Assembly (NCBI GenBank): GCA_943788195.1 | Contig: CALSPH010000001.1 | Location: 1,375,595 to 1,439,594 of the forward strand | DNA length: 64,000 bases | Source of the DNA: an uncultured Bacteroidia bacterium | GTDB lineage: Bacteria; Bacteroidota; Bacteroidia; NS11-12g; UBA955 | Reading direction: 5' to 3' | In this document: positions 43,397 through 52,549 of the stretch, piece after piece | Layout: each line of letters starts with the position of its first letter | Numbering within the stretch: position 1 is the stretch's first letter | The notes under the pieces: model-generated | Seen by the model: the letters and a program-made list of their open reading frames with translations, nothing else | Told to the model about the DNA's origin: nothing | Databases searched by the model: none | Made by a program: the position numbers and the translations under genes

Positions 43397-43996
43397 TTAA
43401 TTAGAGGGCTTATCGTTCGTAGTGTTTTTATTATTTATAGCCTTAATTTCATCACCATAAAGGTATAAATCTATTTTTGATTGAATTCTACGGTATTCCA
43501 TTTCCATATTCAGAATGGGTTGAATATGCTTGTCGACAAACATAGCTAACTTGTTAATGTCAGCGGTTTCTTTAGCGTAAAACTCCTTAAATTTCTCTTT
43601 GCTGTATTCTTGTTTTAATACACTTTGTCGCAATGCAAGAATTTGGGAATTCAAGTCTTCTGCTTCAGTATTTGCGGTTTTGTAAGGTTCATAGAAGTTT
43701 TTATATGCTTTCTGAATGGTGACATAGCGTTCCATATTTCGCGACATTTTTAGGGGGATTTCCTTTTCAGACATCCTCATTTTCATGATGTCCATATCCA
43801 TTTCTTCAATACGTTCTTTGATTTCTTTATAATCAATATCGAGTTTTTTATTAATGATAGCCATTTTTTGTTCACTGCTATCTAATAATTCCATCTCTTT
43901 TTTGATGATAAAATCATTGTCTTCATTTGAGCATGAAGACAAGATTGAACTTAACATTAAACAGAGCAGGAGTCGGTCTAAACGGATTAATTTCAT
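43397..43996 (-). CDS. Coiled-coil lipoprotein of unknown function
   Basis: A 199 aa protein with lipobox LSSC (Cys22) after a hydrophobic stretch. Nearly the whole mature part (residues 25-185) is charged and helical, with heptad-like spacing (EMELLDSSEQKMAIINKKL and YKEIKERIEEMDMDIMKMRM). It should sit in the periplasm on a membrane. No known family is recognised. A promoter box lies six bases before the ATG. Confidence 0.7.
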   Translation of the reverse strand: MKLIRLDRLLLCLMLSSILSSCSNEDNDFIIKKEMELLDSSEQKMAIINKKLDIDYKEIKERIEEMDMDIMKMRMSEKEIPLKMSRNMERYVTIQKAYKNFYEPYKTANTEAEDLNSQILALRQSVLKQEYSKEKFKEFYAKETADINKLAMFVDKHIQPILNMEMEYRRIQSKIDLYLYGDEIKAINNKNTTNDKPSN

Positions 43997-44002
43997 GATT
44001 CA

Positions 44003-44010
44003 CAAAGGTA
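44003..44010 (-). promoter_or_regulatory. Promoter -7 box of the 43397-43996 lipoprotein gene
   Basis: The minus strand reads TACCTTTG (TAnnTTTG) ending six bases before the ATG at 43996: another leaderless-type arrangement. Confidence 0.5.
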
Positions 44011-44109
44011 TCACATTGTACCTTTAAATGCGAAAATAATAATGAATACTGCACCAGAGGTTTGGCTTAAATATCTATGAACCCCATATGGATTTGTACT
44101 TTTTTAAAT

Positions 44110-44117
44110 TAGCTTTG
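44110..44117 (+). promoter_or_regulatory. Promoter -7 box of the wecB gene
   Basis: TAGCTTTG at 44110-44117 would give a leader of about 90 nt before the ATG at 44213. It may drive the polysaccharide locus. The leader holds no riboswitch or attenuator that I recognise. Confidence 0.45.
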
Positions 44118-44212
44118 CGCCATGTGTTAAATGATGCAAATATGTGGGCTGCAAGGGATTTTGGCCTGCGATTTTGATTATTTAAGACGCCTTTTAATCT
44201 GAAAATTATAAT

Positions 44213-45310
44213 ATGAAAAAAGTTGGAATCGTAGTTGGAACTCGTCCTAATTTTATCAAAATCACTCAATTTAGGAGAGAGTTTGAGAAGTATCCAGGGC
44301 AATATGAATACAAATTAATTCATACAGGCCAGCATTACGATAAAAACATGTCAGATATTTTTTTCGAGCAATTTGGTCTAAAGAATCCGGATGTTTTCTT
44401 AAATATTAAAGATTTAAGCCCAGCTGCACAGATTGGTGAAATCATTATTCAATTGAGCGCTTTTTTGGCAGAATGGAAACCCGATTTGCTCATTGTACCA
44501 GGAGATGTAAATTCTACCATGGCGGCATCCATCGCTGCCAATAAAACAGGTACACGGCTTGCACATTTAGAGAGTGGCTTGCGAAGTTTTGACCGAGAAA
44601 TGCCAGAGGAACTGAACCGCTTGGTTACGGATGTTTTGGCAGATGAATTTTTTGTTACAGAACAAAGTGGAGTGGATAATATAGAAAAAGAGCCTTCATG
44701 TGGTGGCAATGTGCATTTTGTTGGAAATACAATGATTGATGCTATTGTTGGTTTTGATGCGGATATTGAGAAATCTGAAATTTTAGAAAAATTGAATATA
44801 AAGCCACAAGGTTATGTGCTTATGACCATGCATCGACCTTCTAATGTCGATACAAAGGAAAAACTGCACAAATTGATTGAAGTAGTTAATTTCATTACAC
44901 AGAATTACCATTTGGTATTCCCTATACACCCAAGAACCCGTAAAAGTTTAGAACGTTTCGGCTTGTTAGATCAATTAACCAATAATGATCGAGTTTTATT
45001 CAGCCCTCCTTTGGATTACATGTCATTTCAAAAACTAATCAAGTATAGTAAGTTCATATTAACGGATAGTGGTGGGATTCAAGAAGAGGCTACCTTTAGA
45101 CAAGTTCCTTGCTTGACATTGCGTGAAAATACAGAAAGACCTATAACCATTACATCGGGCAGTAATACATTGGTGCCATTTGATGTAGATATCATTTCTG
45201 GTTATATAGATTCCATTACAAATGGCAGCTATAAACAAGGCGAAGTGCCTCCTTTATGGGATGGAAAAGCAACTGAACGAATTGTGAAAATCTTAAATAC
45301 TATTCTCTAA
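44213..45310 (+). CDS. wecB: UDP-N-acetylglucosamine 2-epimerase (non-hydrolysing)
   Basis: WecB makes UDP-ManNAc from UDP-GlcNAc for surface polysaccharide. The 365 aa protein has the GT-B fold: VGTRPNFIKI at residues 8-17, HTGQHYDKNMSDIFF, VPGDVNSTMAASIAA, HLESGLRSFDREMPEELNRLVTDVLAD with the catalytic Glu and Arg, TMHRPSNVD and DSGGIQEEA for UDP binding. It is the first plus-strand gene of the locus and is followed 103 bases later by the YfhO-like gene. Confidence 0.96.
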   Translation: MKKVGIVVGTRPNFIKITQFRREFEKYPGQYEYKLIHTGQHYDKNMSDIFFEQFGLKNPDVFLNIKDLSPAAQIGEIIIQLSAFLAEWKPDLLIVPGDVNSTMAASIAANKTGTRLAHLESGLRSFDREMPEELNRLVTDVLADEFFVTEQSGVDNIEKEPSCGGNVHFVGNTMIDAIVGFDADIEKSEILEKLNIKPQGYVLMTMHRPSNVDTKEKLHKLIEVVNFITQNYHLVFPIHPRTRKSLERFGLLDQLTNNDRVLFSPPLDYMSFQKLIKYSKFILTDSGGIQEEATFRQVPCLTLRENTERPITITSGSNTLVPFDVDIISGYIDSITNGSYKQGEVPPLWDGKATERIVKILNTIL

Positions 45311-45385
45311 AAAATACCGTTTAATATCCATAAATGTGGAACGAATGCTGGATTAAATTGCAATTCGATACCTAAAGAAAAAGAT

Positions 45386-45393
45386 TAACTTTG
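45386..45393 (+). promoter_or_regulatory. Promoter -7 box of the YfhO-like gene
   Basis: TAACTTTG lies 20 bases before the ATG at 45414 and fits TAnnTTTG. Confidence 0.5.
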
Positions 45394-45413
45394 CCTCTGA
45401 TAAGAATAATTTA

Positions 45414-47855
45414 ATGAACATAATAAAGAAATTTATCCCTCATTTAATTGCCCTGCTTCTTTTTGCAGCAGTCAGTTATATTTATTTTATGCCAAACTTT
45501 AATGGCAAAGTGCACAGTGAATCAGACATGTTTCAGGGAAATGCAATGTCAACTGAGATTGATAAATATGAGGAAGTGGAAGGTACCCTACCTTTATGGA
45601 CGAATAGTATTTTCTTTGGGATGCCTTCACAGATATTACGTGGTCGAGAATCTAATAATCTGCTAAAAGATGTCAATTACCTAACCCCATTTAAGTCAGC
45701 AAAGTACCCTTTCCGGATTATGTTCTTGAGTTTGCTGGGTTTTTATATTCTCATGTTATGTATGAAGGTTAACTACAAATTAGCCATCGTAGGGGCAATT
45801 GCATATGCCTTTGCCACATTTACTATATCGAGTATTGAAGCAGCGCATTATACCAAAGCCTTGGCAATGGCATTGATGCCAGCAATACTGGGAGGTTTTG
45901 TATTACTAACGCGTAAGAAGTATTTCTTAGGTGCTTTAGTCTTGGCGTTTAACTTAGGCCTTCAAACGTATTACTATCACTATCAGATTTCGTATTATAC
46001 CATGATTATGTTAGTTATTGCAGGCGTGGTATATGCCATCTTCAAAATAAGAGAAGGGGAGCATATGCAAGTAATCAAAGTAGCTGTAATATCACTATTA
46101 GCAGGCTTTCTTGCATTAGGGTCTTGTTATCAAAAAATCAAATCAACACAAGATTATGCTAAAAATTCCATGCGTGGTGGTTCAGAGCTAGCTGCAACAT
46201 CAGTCACTCCAGGTAGTAATATCGATGCCAAAGGTTTGAGCGAAGAGTATGCTTTTCAATGGAGCTACGGCATATTCGAAACGCTAACAGGTATAATTCC
46301 TCGATTTGTAGGGGGTAGTTCAAGCGAACCGATTACAAAAAGCACCGATTTTTATAAACAAACTAAATCTAAAGTAGCACCCACATATTATGGGGATATG
46401 CCATTTACAGGAGGTCCAATTTACTTTGGTGCACTGGTGGTCTTTTTGTTTGTGTTGGGGATTATTGTTTCTGAAGGTTGGGTCAAATGGTCTTTCATTG
46501 CGATTGGAGCAGTTTCATTGATTTTAGCATGGGGAAAAAACTTCGGATTCATCAATAGTTTCCTTTTTAACAATTTACCGTTTTACAATAAATTTAGGAC
46601 ACCCATGATGGCGTTTTCAATTGCTCAAGTGGTGATACCTGCTTTGGGGATATATGGCTTAGCAAAATTCTTGGGTTCTAAAGAGTCTAAAGCCAGGAAG
46701 CTTGAGATACTAAAATTGACGGGTTATATCGTCGGCGGAATCATTGTTGGGTTTGGATTGGTTTTTTCAATAGGATATTCATACGAAGGGTTTGGCGATG
46801 GAAGATTTCAAGGTAATCCTGGTATCGTAGATTTATTGGTTGATTTGCGCAAAAGTTTATTGCGTATGGATGCATTGCGGTCCTTAGTCTTTGCAGGAAT
46901 TGGATTTGGAGTTCTATGGCTCTTTATAAAAGATAAAATTAAGGAAACCAGTATTTATGCCATTTTTGGAATTGTTATGTTATTTGACTTGGGTGGAGTT
47001 GCAATGCGCTATCTATCTTGGGATGATTTTAATATTCGCGTTCCAAAACATGCTAAAATGGCGCCTGTTGAACCTAGACAGGCCGACCTACAAATCATGC
47101 AGGACAAATCGTATTATCGCGTATATGATATGTCAAGAGATCCTTTTAATGATAACACAGGAGCGATCTTTCATAAAATGATTGGAGGATATCATCCCGC
47201 TAAATTGAGCAGATATCAAGATATCATTAGCAGACACCTTCAAAAGAATAATCAAAAGGTTTTGGACATGATGAATGCCAAGTATTTGATAGGTAAAATG
47301 GAGAACTCGGAAGAAGTTATCGCGCAAATAAGACCCACAGCTTTGGGAAATGCATGGTTTGTAAATGAAGTTAAGTTTGTTTCGAATGCTGCGAATGAAA
47401 TCGACTTCTTGAACAACTTTGATCCCAAAAATACAGCAGTAGCACATGATGAATTTAAAACCATATTAAGTGGAGCATCTGTTTCTGATAGCCTCGATAG
47501 AATTGAATTAATAAGTTATCATCCGGATACCATGGTATACAAGTATACTGCGAAAAGTGCAGCGGCAGCCGTGTTTTCGGAAATGTATTATGAGGACCTC
47601 TGGCAGGCTTATATAGACGGAGAACCAATGGAGCATGCGAGAGTAAATTACATCTTGCGCGGAGCAAAGCTACCTGCTGGATCCCATACGGTTACATTTA
47701 TTGCAGAAGACAAAAGCGTAAATAAAGACCTCATGATTGAACGTGTTTCATCCGCGGTTATACTTGCTGGTTTCCCAATTTATTTGTTGTTCTTCTTTCT
47801 TAAAAAAGATCGAGTTGAAGAACGTGATGAAGAAGAACCATCCGAAAATGAATGA
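45414..47855 (+). CDS. YfhO-like multi-pass membrane protein
   Basis: An 813 aa inner membrane protein with about 12 hydrophobic segments: helix 1 at residues 8-27 (PHLIALLLFAAVSYIYFMP), a large extracytoplasmic loop after it containing YEEVEGTLPLWTNSIFFGMP, a cluster of helices between 95 and 240 and more to residue 540, then a soluble C-terminal domain (about 545-780) and a final helix at about 783-803. This is the YfhO architecture, found in glycosylation of wall polymers in Bacillus, where YfhO transfers a sugar from a lipid carrier. The ends and loops suggest a similar periplasmic glycosyl transfer. It overlaps the next gene by 8 bases. Confidence 0.8.
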   Translation: MNIIKKFIPHLIALLLFAAVSYIYFMPNFNGKVHSESDMFQGNAMSTEIDKYEEVEGTLPLWTNSIFFGMPSQILRGRESNNLLKDVNYLTPFKSAKYPFRIMFLSLLGFYILMLCMKVNYKLAIVGAIAYAFATFTISSIEAAHYTKALAMALMPAILGGFVLLTRKKYFLGALVLAFNLGLQTYYYHYQISYYTMIMLVIAGVVYAIFKIREGEHMQVIKVAVISLLAGFLALGSCYQKIKSTQDYAKNSMRGGSELAATSVTPGSNIDAKGLSEEYAFQWSYGIFETLTGIIPRFVGGSSSEPITKSTDFYKQTKSKVAPTYYGDMPFTGGPIYFGALVVFLFVLGIIVSEGWVKWSFIAIGAVSLILAWGKNFGFINSFLFNNLPFYNKFRTPMMAFSIAQVVIPALGIYGLAKFLGSKESKARKLEILKLTGYIVGGIIVGFGLVFSIGYSYEGFGDGRFQGNPGIVDLLVDLRKSLLRMDALRSLVFAGIGFGVLWLFIKDKIKETSIYAIFGIVMLFDLGGVAMRYLSWDDFNIRVPKHAKMAPVEPRQADLQIMQDKSYYRVYDMSRDPFNDNTGAIFHKMIGGYHPAKLSRYQDIISRHLQKNNQKVLDMMNAKYLIGKMENSEEVIAQIRPTALGNAWFVNEVKFVSNAANEIDFLNNFDPKNTAVAHDEFKTILSGASVSDSLDRIELISYHPDTMVYKYTAKSAAAAVFSEMYYEDLWQAYIDGEPMEHARVNYILRGAKLPAGSHTVTFIAEDKSVNKDLMIERVSSAVILAGFPIYLLFFFLKKDRVEERDEEEPSENE

Positions 47856-48594
47856 GGTACCACTTCTTTCTATTGTTACTATAAACTATAATAATCAGGC
47901 TGGATTAGACCGAACCTTATCCAGCATATTTGATACTACCATACCTTTTTTAATAGAGTCAATTATAATTGATGGAGCTTCTTCAGATGCATCAGTGGAA
48001 GTAATAAAAAAGTACGAGCCAAAGATTGCATATTGGCAAAGCGAACGGGATAAGGGAATTTATGACGCCATGAATATTGGTTTAGCAAAGAGCACTGGCC
48101 GTTATGTTTGGTTCTTAAATTCAGGTGATTTAGTCAATGAAAGATCAACATTAAAACACTTGCATCCTGTTTTACTTCAAGATAAATGGGATATTGTCTA
48201 TGGTGAAACACAAATGGTGGACATCCAATATAATGTGATTGGAAGTGGCAGTGAAAATAGCAATAGACCTTTACCAGAAACACTGCATTACAACAGTTTT
48301 AAATATGGCATGAATGTAGTGCATCAATCTTTTATTGTTAAGCGTGAAATAGCACCTCTATATGATTTGCGTCTTAAACATGTATCAGATATTGATTGGA
48401 TACTTCGCATACTGAAAACGGAGCCCAATAGTTATTTGTTCTCAGAACCCATCAGCAGGTTTGTGTTGGAGGGGCATTCATCACAAAACAGAAAAGCAGC
48501 CAATTGGGAGCGTTTTAAATTGTTCTCGAAGCATTATGGCTTGCTAAATAATTTGTTGAATCATGTTAAAATACTCTTCCAGTATTTAAAATAA
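47848..48594 (+). CDS. Family 2 glycosyltransferase
   Basis: The ATG at 47848, overlapping the YfhO stop by eight bases, gives a 248 aa GT-A fold enzyme without a long N-terminal extension; an in-frame ATG at 47827 is the alternative. Motifs: LLSIVTINYNN (nucleotide strand), SIIIDGASSDAS, KGIYDAMNIGL and GRYVWFLNSGDLV with the DxD-equivalent NSGD, then VVHQSFIVKRE. Such enzymes add one sugar to a lipid-linked or protein acceptor in the cytoplasm. No membrane segment is obvious. The donor sugar is unknown. Confidence 0.88.
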   Translation: MNEVPLLSIVTINYNNQAGLDRTLSSIFDTTIPFLIESIIIDGASSDASVEVIKKYEPKIAYWQSERDKGIYDAMNIGLAKSTGRYVWFLNSGDLVNERSTLKHLHPVLLQDKWDIVYGETQMVDIQYNVIGSGSENSNRPLPETLHYNSFKYGMNVVHQSFIVKREIAPLYDLRLKHVSDIDWILRILKTEPNSYLFSEPISRFVLEGHSSQNRKAANWERFKLFSKHYGLLNNLLNHVKILFQYLK

Positions 48595-48732
48595 TCTCAA
48601 TCGGGATTTAGATTATTCATTTTTCGTAGAACTTTAGTGTGTATCTGTGGATTAGACTGAAAAAATGTACATCTACATGATAGAATTGCCACAAAAATGA
48701 CCTTATTTTGAGCTTAATTTAAAGAACAATAA

Positions 48733-50331
48733 ATGGTCAAGTATTTAGATTGTACGCTAAGAGATGGTGGATATTACAATAATTGGAATTTCCCATATGA
48801 AGCGGCCAAAGAAACCATTTTCGCATTAGATAAAGCAAAGGTTGATATCATTGAAGTAGGTTATCGTTCGCCTATTAAAGATCCTAAAATGGGTCTGTTC
48901 AAATTTACCAATGAAGAATATCTTGAATATTTGTCCTTATTAACACATGCTGAGTGTGCCTTTATGATTGATGTAAAGGAATATGTAGCCTCAAAAAATC
49001 AATTGGATATTCCTTTGTTAAATGAACATGTTTTACCTCAAGCAAAATCATTGTTTAAATGGGTGCGCCTTGCAACTCATATAACTACGGTTAATGAGAC
49101 TGCTTTAATGGTAAACTGGTTTGCAGAACAAGGCTACAAGGTTTGTGTAAACCTAATGGGTTGCTCATTATTAAGTGATAATGAAATCATTGCTGCACTT
49201 GCTCAGATGGATGCCGATAAGATTGAATATTTTTACTTTGCCGACTCATTTGGGTCCTTTTATAAGGAGGATGTACATCGTTTAGTAGATTTGATTTCAA
49301 CGAAATATGATGGAAAACTTGGCATTCATACCCACGATAACCAAGGTATGGCGTTATCCAATACGCTTGAAGCCATTGACCGAGATGTTCAAATTGTTGA
49401 CGGTACCCTCACTGGTATGGGAAGAGGTGCAGGTAATTTAATGACGGAGCAGTTTTTGCTGTGTGCAAAGCATAAATTAAATTTAGACTTCGGCAGTTTA
49501 GAAGGAGTAAATACTATTATTCAAGATTACTATGACCCCATGAAAAATGAGCACAAATGGGGCTTTAGCAAGCATTATATGTTATCTGGATTATGGGATA
49601 TTCATCCAACTTATGTTCAACGATTGATGGCTGCCAATCGATTTACATCGGAGGAAATCAATCAGATTTTGAATTTTATTTCTGATCGGAATACAAAAAA
49701 GTTCGATTCAGAAACCTTGGATCTCGCAATTAAAAGCCTTTTGGATAACAAGCAGAATAAAGGGGAAGATTTACAAGGTTGTGAAATTAAGCCTTTCAAA
49801 TCTTGCTTAATTGCCGCAAACCCAAATTACCTAAAAACTAAGCAGGAAGAACTTAAGTTGTTTGTTCAGCAAAATGAGGGGATGGAATTGCTTGAATGCA
49901 ATCCAACAGGGCTTTTTAAGGATAATAGCAGGTACCTTGTTGCTTTGAACAAGAGTAAACTAGATCGCATAGTAGACGTAGGAAATATCAAGAAAATTAT
50001 CACGGGTCAGGATAAATCTGCGAATAAGGTTATCCTCAAGCAATGTTGCTATCAACCATTTGAAATAGGGAGCCCTTCTATAAATACTGAAGGAGAAATA
50101 TGTATTCCAGATTATGACGCTGGAATGTATGCCATTCTTTGGGCCATTCAGAGTGGCGCAAAGAAAATTGCTATTGCCGGATTCACGGGTCATGATAGCT
50201 CTACTGAGAATAGCAAAATGGATCAATTCTTCGCAGACTTGAATATAGCCTTTCCTGAAATATTAATTCAATCAGTATCCCCAACTTCATATAAAAACGT
50301 TAATCAACAATCACTTTATTCCAAATTTTAG
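48733..50331 (+). CDS. HMGL/DRE-TIM aldolase fused to a C-terminal transferase-like domain
   Basis: A 532 aa two-domain protein. Residues 1-280 are a DRE-TIM metalloenzyme domain: LDCTLRDGGYYNNWNF (1-20), the metal motif IHTHDNQGMALSN and DGTLTGMGRGAGNLMTEQFL, which most resembles 4-hydroxy-2-oxovalerate (pyruvate) aldolases. Residues 350-532 form a second domain with SCLIAANPNYL and DAGMYAILWAIQSGAKKIAIAG, a Rossmann-like pattern like that of GT42/MAF-type transferases, which is my reading and unverified. It starts with ATG 48733; no family name is established. Its neighbours (KdsB-like, HAD phosphatase) suggest it makes a 3-deoxy-2-keto sugar acid from pyruvate and an aldehyde sugar, possibly adding it as well. 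Confidence 0.75.
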   Translation: MVKYLDCTLRDGGYYNNWNFPYEAAKETIFALDKAKVDIIEVGYRSPIKDPKMGLFKFTNEEYLEYLSLLTHAECAFMIDVKEYVASKNQLDIPLLNEHVLPQAKSLFKWVRLATHITTVNETALMVNWFAEQGYKVCVNLMGCSLLSDNEIIAALAQMDADKIEYFYFADSFGSFYKEDVHRLVDLISTKYDGKLGIHTHDNQGMALSNTLEAIDRDVQIVDGTLTGMGRGAGNLMTEQFLLCAKHKLNLDFGSLEGVNTIIQDYYDPMKNEHKWGFSKHYMLSGLWDIHPTYVQRLMAANRFTSEEINQILNFISDRNTKKFDSETLDLAIKSLLDNKQNKGEDLQGCEIKPFKSCLIAANPNYLKTKQEELKLFVQQNEGMELLECNPTGLFKDNSRYLVALNKSKLDRIVDVGNIKKIITGQDKSANKVILKQCCYQPFEIGSPSINTEGEICIPDYDAGMYAILWAIQSGAKKIAIAGFTGHDSSTENSKMDQFFADLNIAFPEILIQSVSPTSYKNVNQQSLYSKF

Positions 50332-51062
50332 TGAATGTAGTCGCAGTAATACCAGCCCGTTATAAGTCTTCAAGGTTCCCAGGTAAACCTTTAGTTGAAA
50401 TTGATGGTGTGCCCTTAATTATACGAGTAGCGCGCATTACTGCCACAGCTTTGGGTTTAGATAGTGTATTTGTAGCAACAGATGATGATCGTATCGCAAC
50501 ATGTTGTACTGATCACGGATTTCAAGTTTTAATGACATCCAGCGATTGCTTAACTGGTACAGATCGTTTGGTGGAAGCTTCTTTGCAGCTAGATTATGAT
50601 ATCATGGTTAATGTGCAAGGAGATGAGCCCCTTTTGAATCCGCAAGACATTCTGGATGTCATTGAAGTGAAAAAGAACAATATGGATTGGGTTGTAAATG
50701 CAATGGCAACTATAGGACCTGATGAAAATTCAGAAAATAAAAATATACCTAAGGTTGTTGCTAATGAAAGCAATCATTTGGTTTATATGTCTCGCTCTGT
50801 TATTCCTGGCAATAAGAACGGAATTCAAGCGAAATATCCATATAAGAAACAAGTGTGTATTTATGCCTTTACTAAAAAAGAATTAGCGGCATACGGTTCT
50901 TTTGGAAGGAAATCGAAAATTGAATCAATGGAAGATATAGAGATTTTGAGGTTCTTGGAATTGAATATCCCCGTGTTAATGCATGAGGTAAAAGGGAGTT
51001 CTTTAGCCGTAGATGTTCCGGAGGATGTTGCATTGGTTGAAGCTAAATTAAAGGGAATCTAA
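50331..51062 (+). CDS. KdsB-like CMP-sugar-acid cytidylyltransferase
   Basis: Begins with GTG at 50331, which overlaps the previous stop (TAGTG). The 243 aa protein matches 3-deoxy-manno-octulosonate cytidylyltransferase: IPARYKSSRFPGKPL (residues 7-21), VATDDDRIA, TGTDRLVEA, VNVQGDEPLLNP and the C-terminal KIESMEDIEILRFLELNIPV. It differs from common KdsB in two places: the HQSGT-type substrate motif reads CLTGTDR and the GVDTPED motif reads AVDVPED. It may therefore activate Kdo or a different ulosonic acid as a CMP derivative. Canonical Kdo synthesis (kdsA) is elsewhere. Confidence 0.88.
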   Translation: MNVVAVIPARYKSSRFPGKPLVEIDGVPLIIRVARITATALGLDSVFVATDDDRIATCCTDHGFQVLMTSSDCLTGTDRLVEASLQLDYDIMVNVQGDEPLLNPQDILDVIEVKKNNMDWVVNAMATIGPDENSENKNIPKVVANESNHLVYMSRSVIPGNKNGIQAKYPYKKQVCIYAFTKKELAAYGSFGRKSKIESMEDIEILRFLELNIPVLMHEVKGSSLAVDVPEDVALVEAKLKGI

Positions 51063-51063
51063 T

Positions 51064-52546
51064 TTGCGAGAACATTTAAAGCAAATAGGTAAGCATGCGT
51101 CCATATATACGGGAGCCAATTTTCTTAATAAGGCACTCGGTTTTTTTCCTAATACCGATTTATGTTGCTCATCTTTCAAGGGGTGAGATTGGCACCATTG
51201 GCATCGTGCTTCAAGTGAGTGCATTTCTTGGCATTTTATTTACCTCTGGATTAAACTATTCTTGGGCAAGATTTTACTATCAAAACGATTACAGGGACGA
51301 AAATCAGAAGACATTCTTAAGTAGTATTATACTATTTCTTATGGGATTCGGCCTCTTGTTTGCCCTCTTATTAACCTTTTTTGGGAAGCCCATAATGGCT
51401 GTTATGGTCAAAGGGATTGACTTTGACCCTTATATGATTTTGGCTATTTGGTCCGCCTTTTTTATGGTAATATTTAATCTAAAACAACAACTGTTTCGAA
51501 TCAGACAACAATCCATTGCATTTGGGGCGCTAAGCATTCTCAAATCGGCCCTTGTCTTGATATTAAGTATTGTGCTTATCGTTGGTTTTGACTTTGGGTC
51601 ATTGGGTAGATTGATTCCAGAAATAGGTATTCTAGGGGTCTTATTTGCGCTCAGTCTCGTTTTATTGCATAAGGATATGAATTACCGCATTGATATCTCC
51701 AGTTTAAAAAAGTCACTGAAATATGGTCTCCCATTTATCCCACATACACTTACTGTAATTGTAATGGGTCTAGCGGATAAATTAATCCTGAATAACTATC
51801 ACAATCTTGCAACTGTAGGTGTATTTCAAATTGCGGTCCAATTTGGATCCATCATGAGTTTGATTGTTATTTCAAGTAATATGGCATACAATCCATTCTT
51901 TCTTAAGATTGTGACTGAGGATAAAGAAAAGGCCAAACCCGTTATTGCTAAGCTGACTAAGTATGCAGTATTGTTTTATTCTTTTACTGCCATTTTAATC
52001 AGTTCGTTTGCGCGTGAGTTAATTCTAGTTTTCACCAATGCAGATTACATTGAAGGTGTGCAAGTAATTGCAATTTTTGTTTTTACATTCTTCTTTTTTG
52101 GTCTATATCAATTAATGGCCAATAAGATTATGTTTGAACAAAAGGCCGCAAGAAACATCGCTTTCTTTACCATTATAGCCGGAGTAGTGAACATACTTTT
52201 GAATTTTTATTTAATACCTTCTCAAGGTATGATTGGAGCCAGTATTGCATCCTTAGTATCAAATATTGTGTTGTTCTTGGCTTCATTTATTTATGCTCAA
52301 CGCTTTTTCAAAATAGATTACCCGTACAAAAGCCTTTTTATTCTATTCATCATTGTATTGGTGGTGCTCTTTTTTAATTTGTATTTAATCAACCAATTCA
52401 ATTTGCCTTTACTTTTGGAAATTGTATGTAAGCTGGTAAGTGTAGGCATTGCTTTTATTGCATTATTCAAAGTAGGCGTAATCAATAAATCTGAGTACCA
52501 AAACATCATGGATATCTATCAGAAGCATAAACCTAAGAAATCTTAA
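51064..52546 (+). CDS. Polysaccharide flippase (Wzx/MATE-like) with an apparent frameshift
   Basis: The expected N-terminus of a polysaccharide flippase, REHLKQIGKHASIYTGANFL (then NKALGFF), is read from TTG 51064, two bases after the KdsB-like stop. The rest (LIPIYVAHLSRGEIGTIG and about 12 more hydrophobic segments) is in the next frame. The break is at a run of seven T (51141-51147): with six T the frame is open for 493 aa, a normal length for the family. The ATG at 51095 in the second frame gives an unrelated start (RPYIREPIFLIRHS) and is probably not real. It could be a sequencing error, a real null allele or a slippage site. The protein would flip lipid-linked oligosaccharide across the inner membrane. 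Confidence 0.8.
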
Positions 52547-52549
52547 CTT

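Noticed and set aside
47737-47847. Upstream start of the GT2 gene
   Set aside because: The extra 37 residues overlap the YfhO-like gene by about 120 bases and do not resemble a GT2 N-terminus.
51095-51140. ATG at 51095 as flippase start
   Set aside because: It gives an N-terminus unlike flippases, while the other frame gives the family consensus up to the T7 run.
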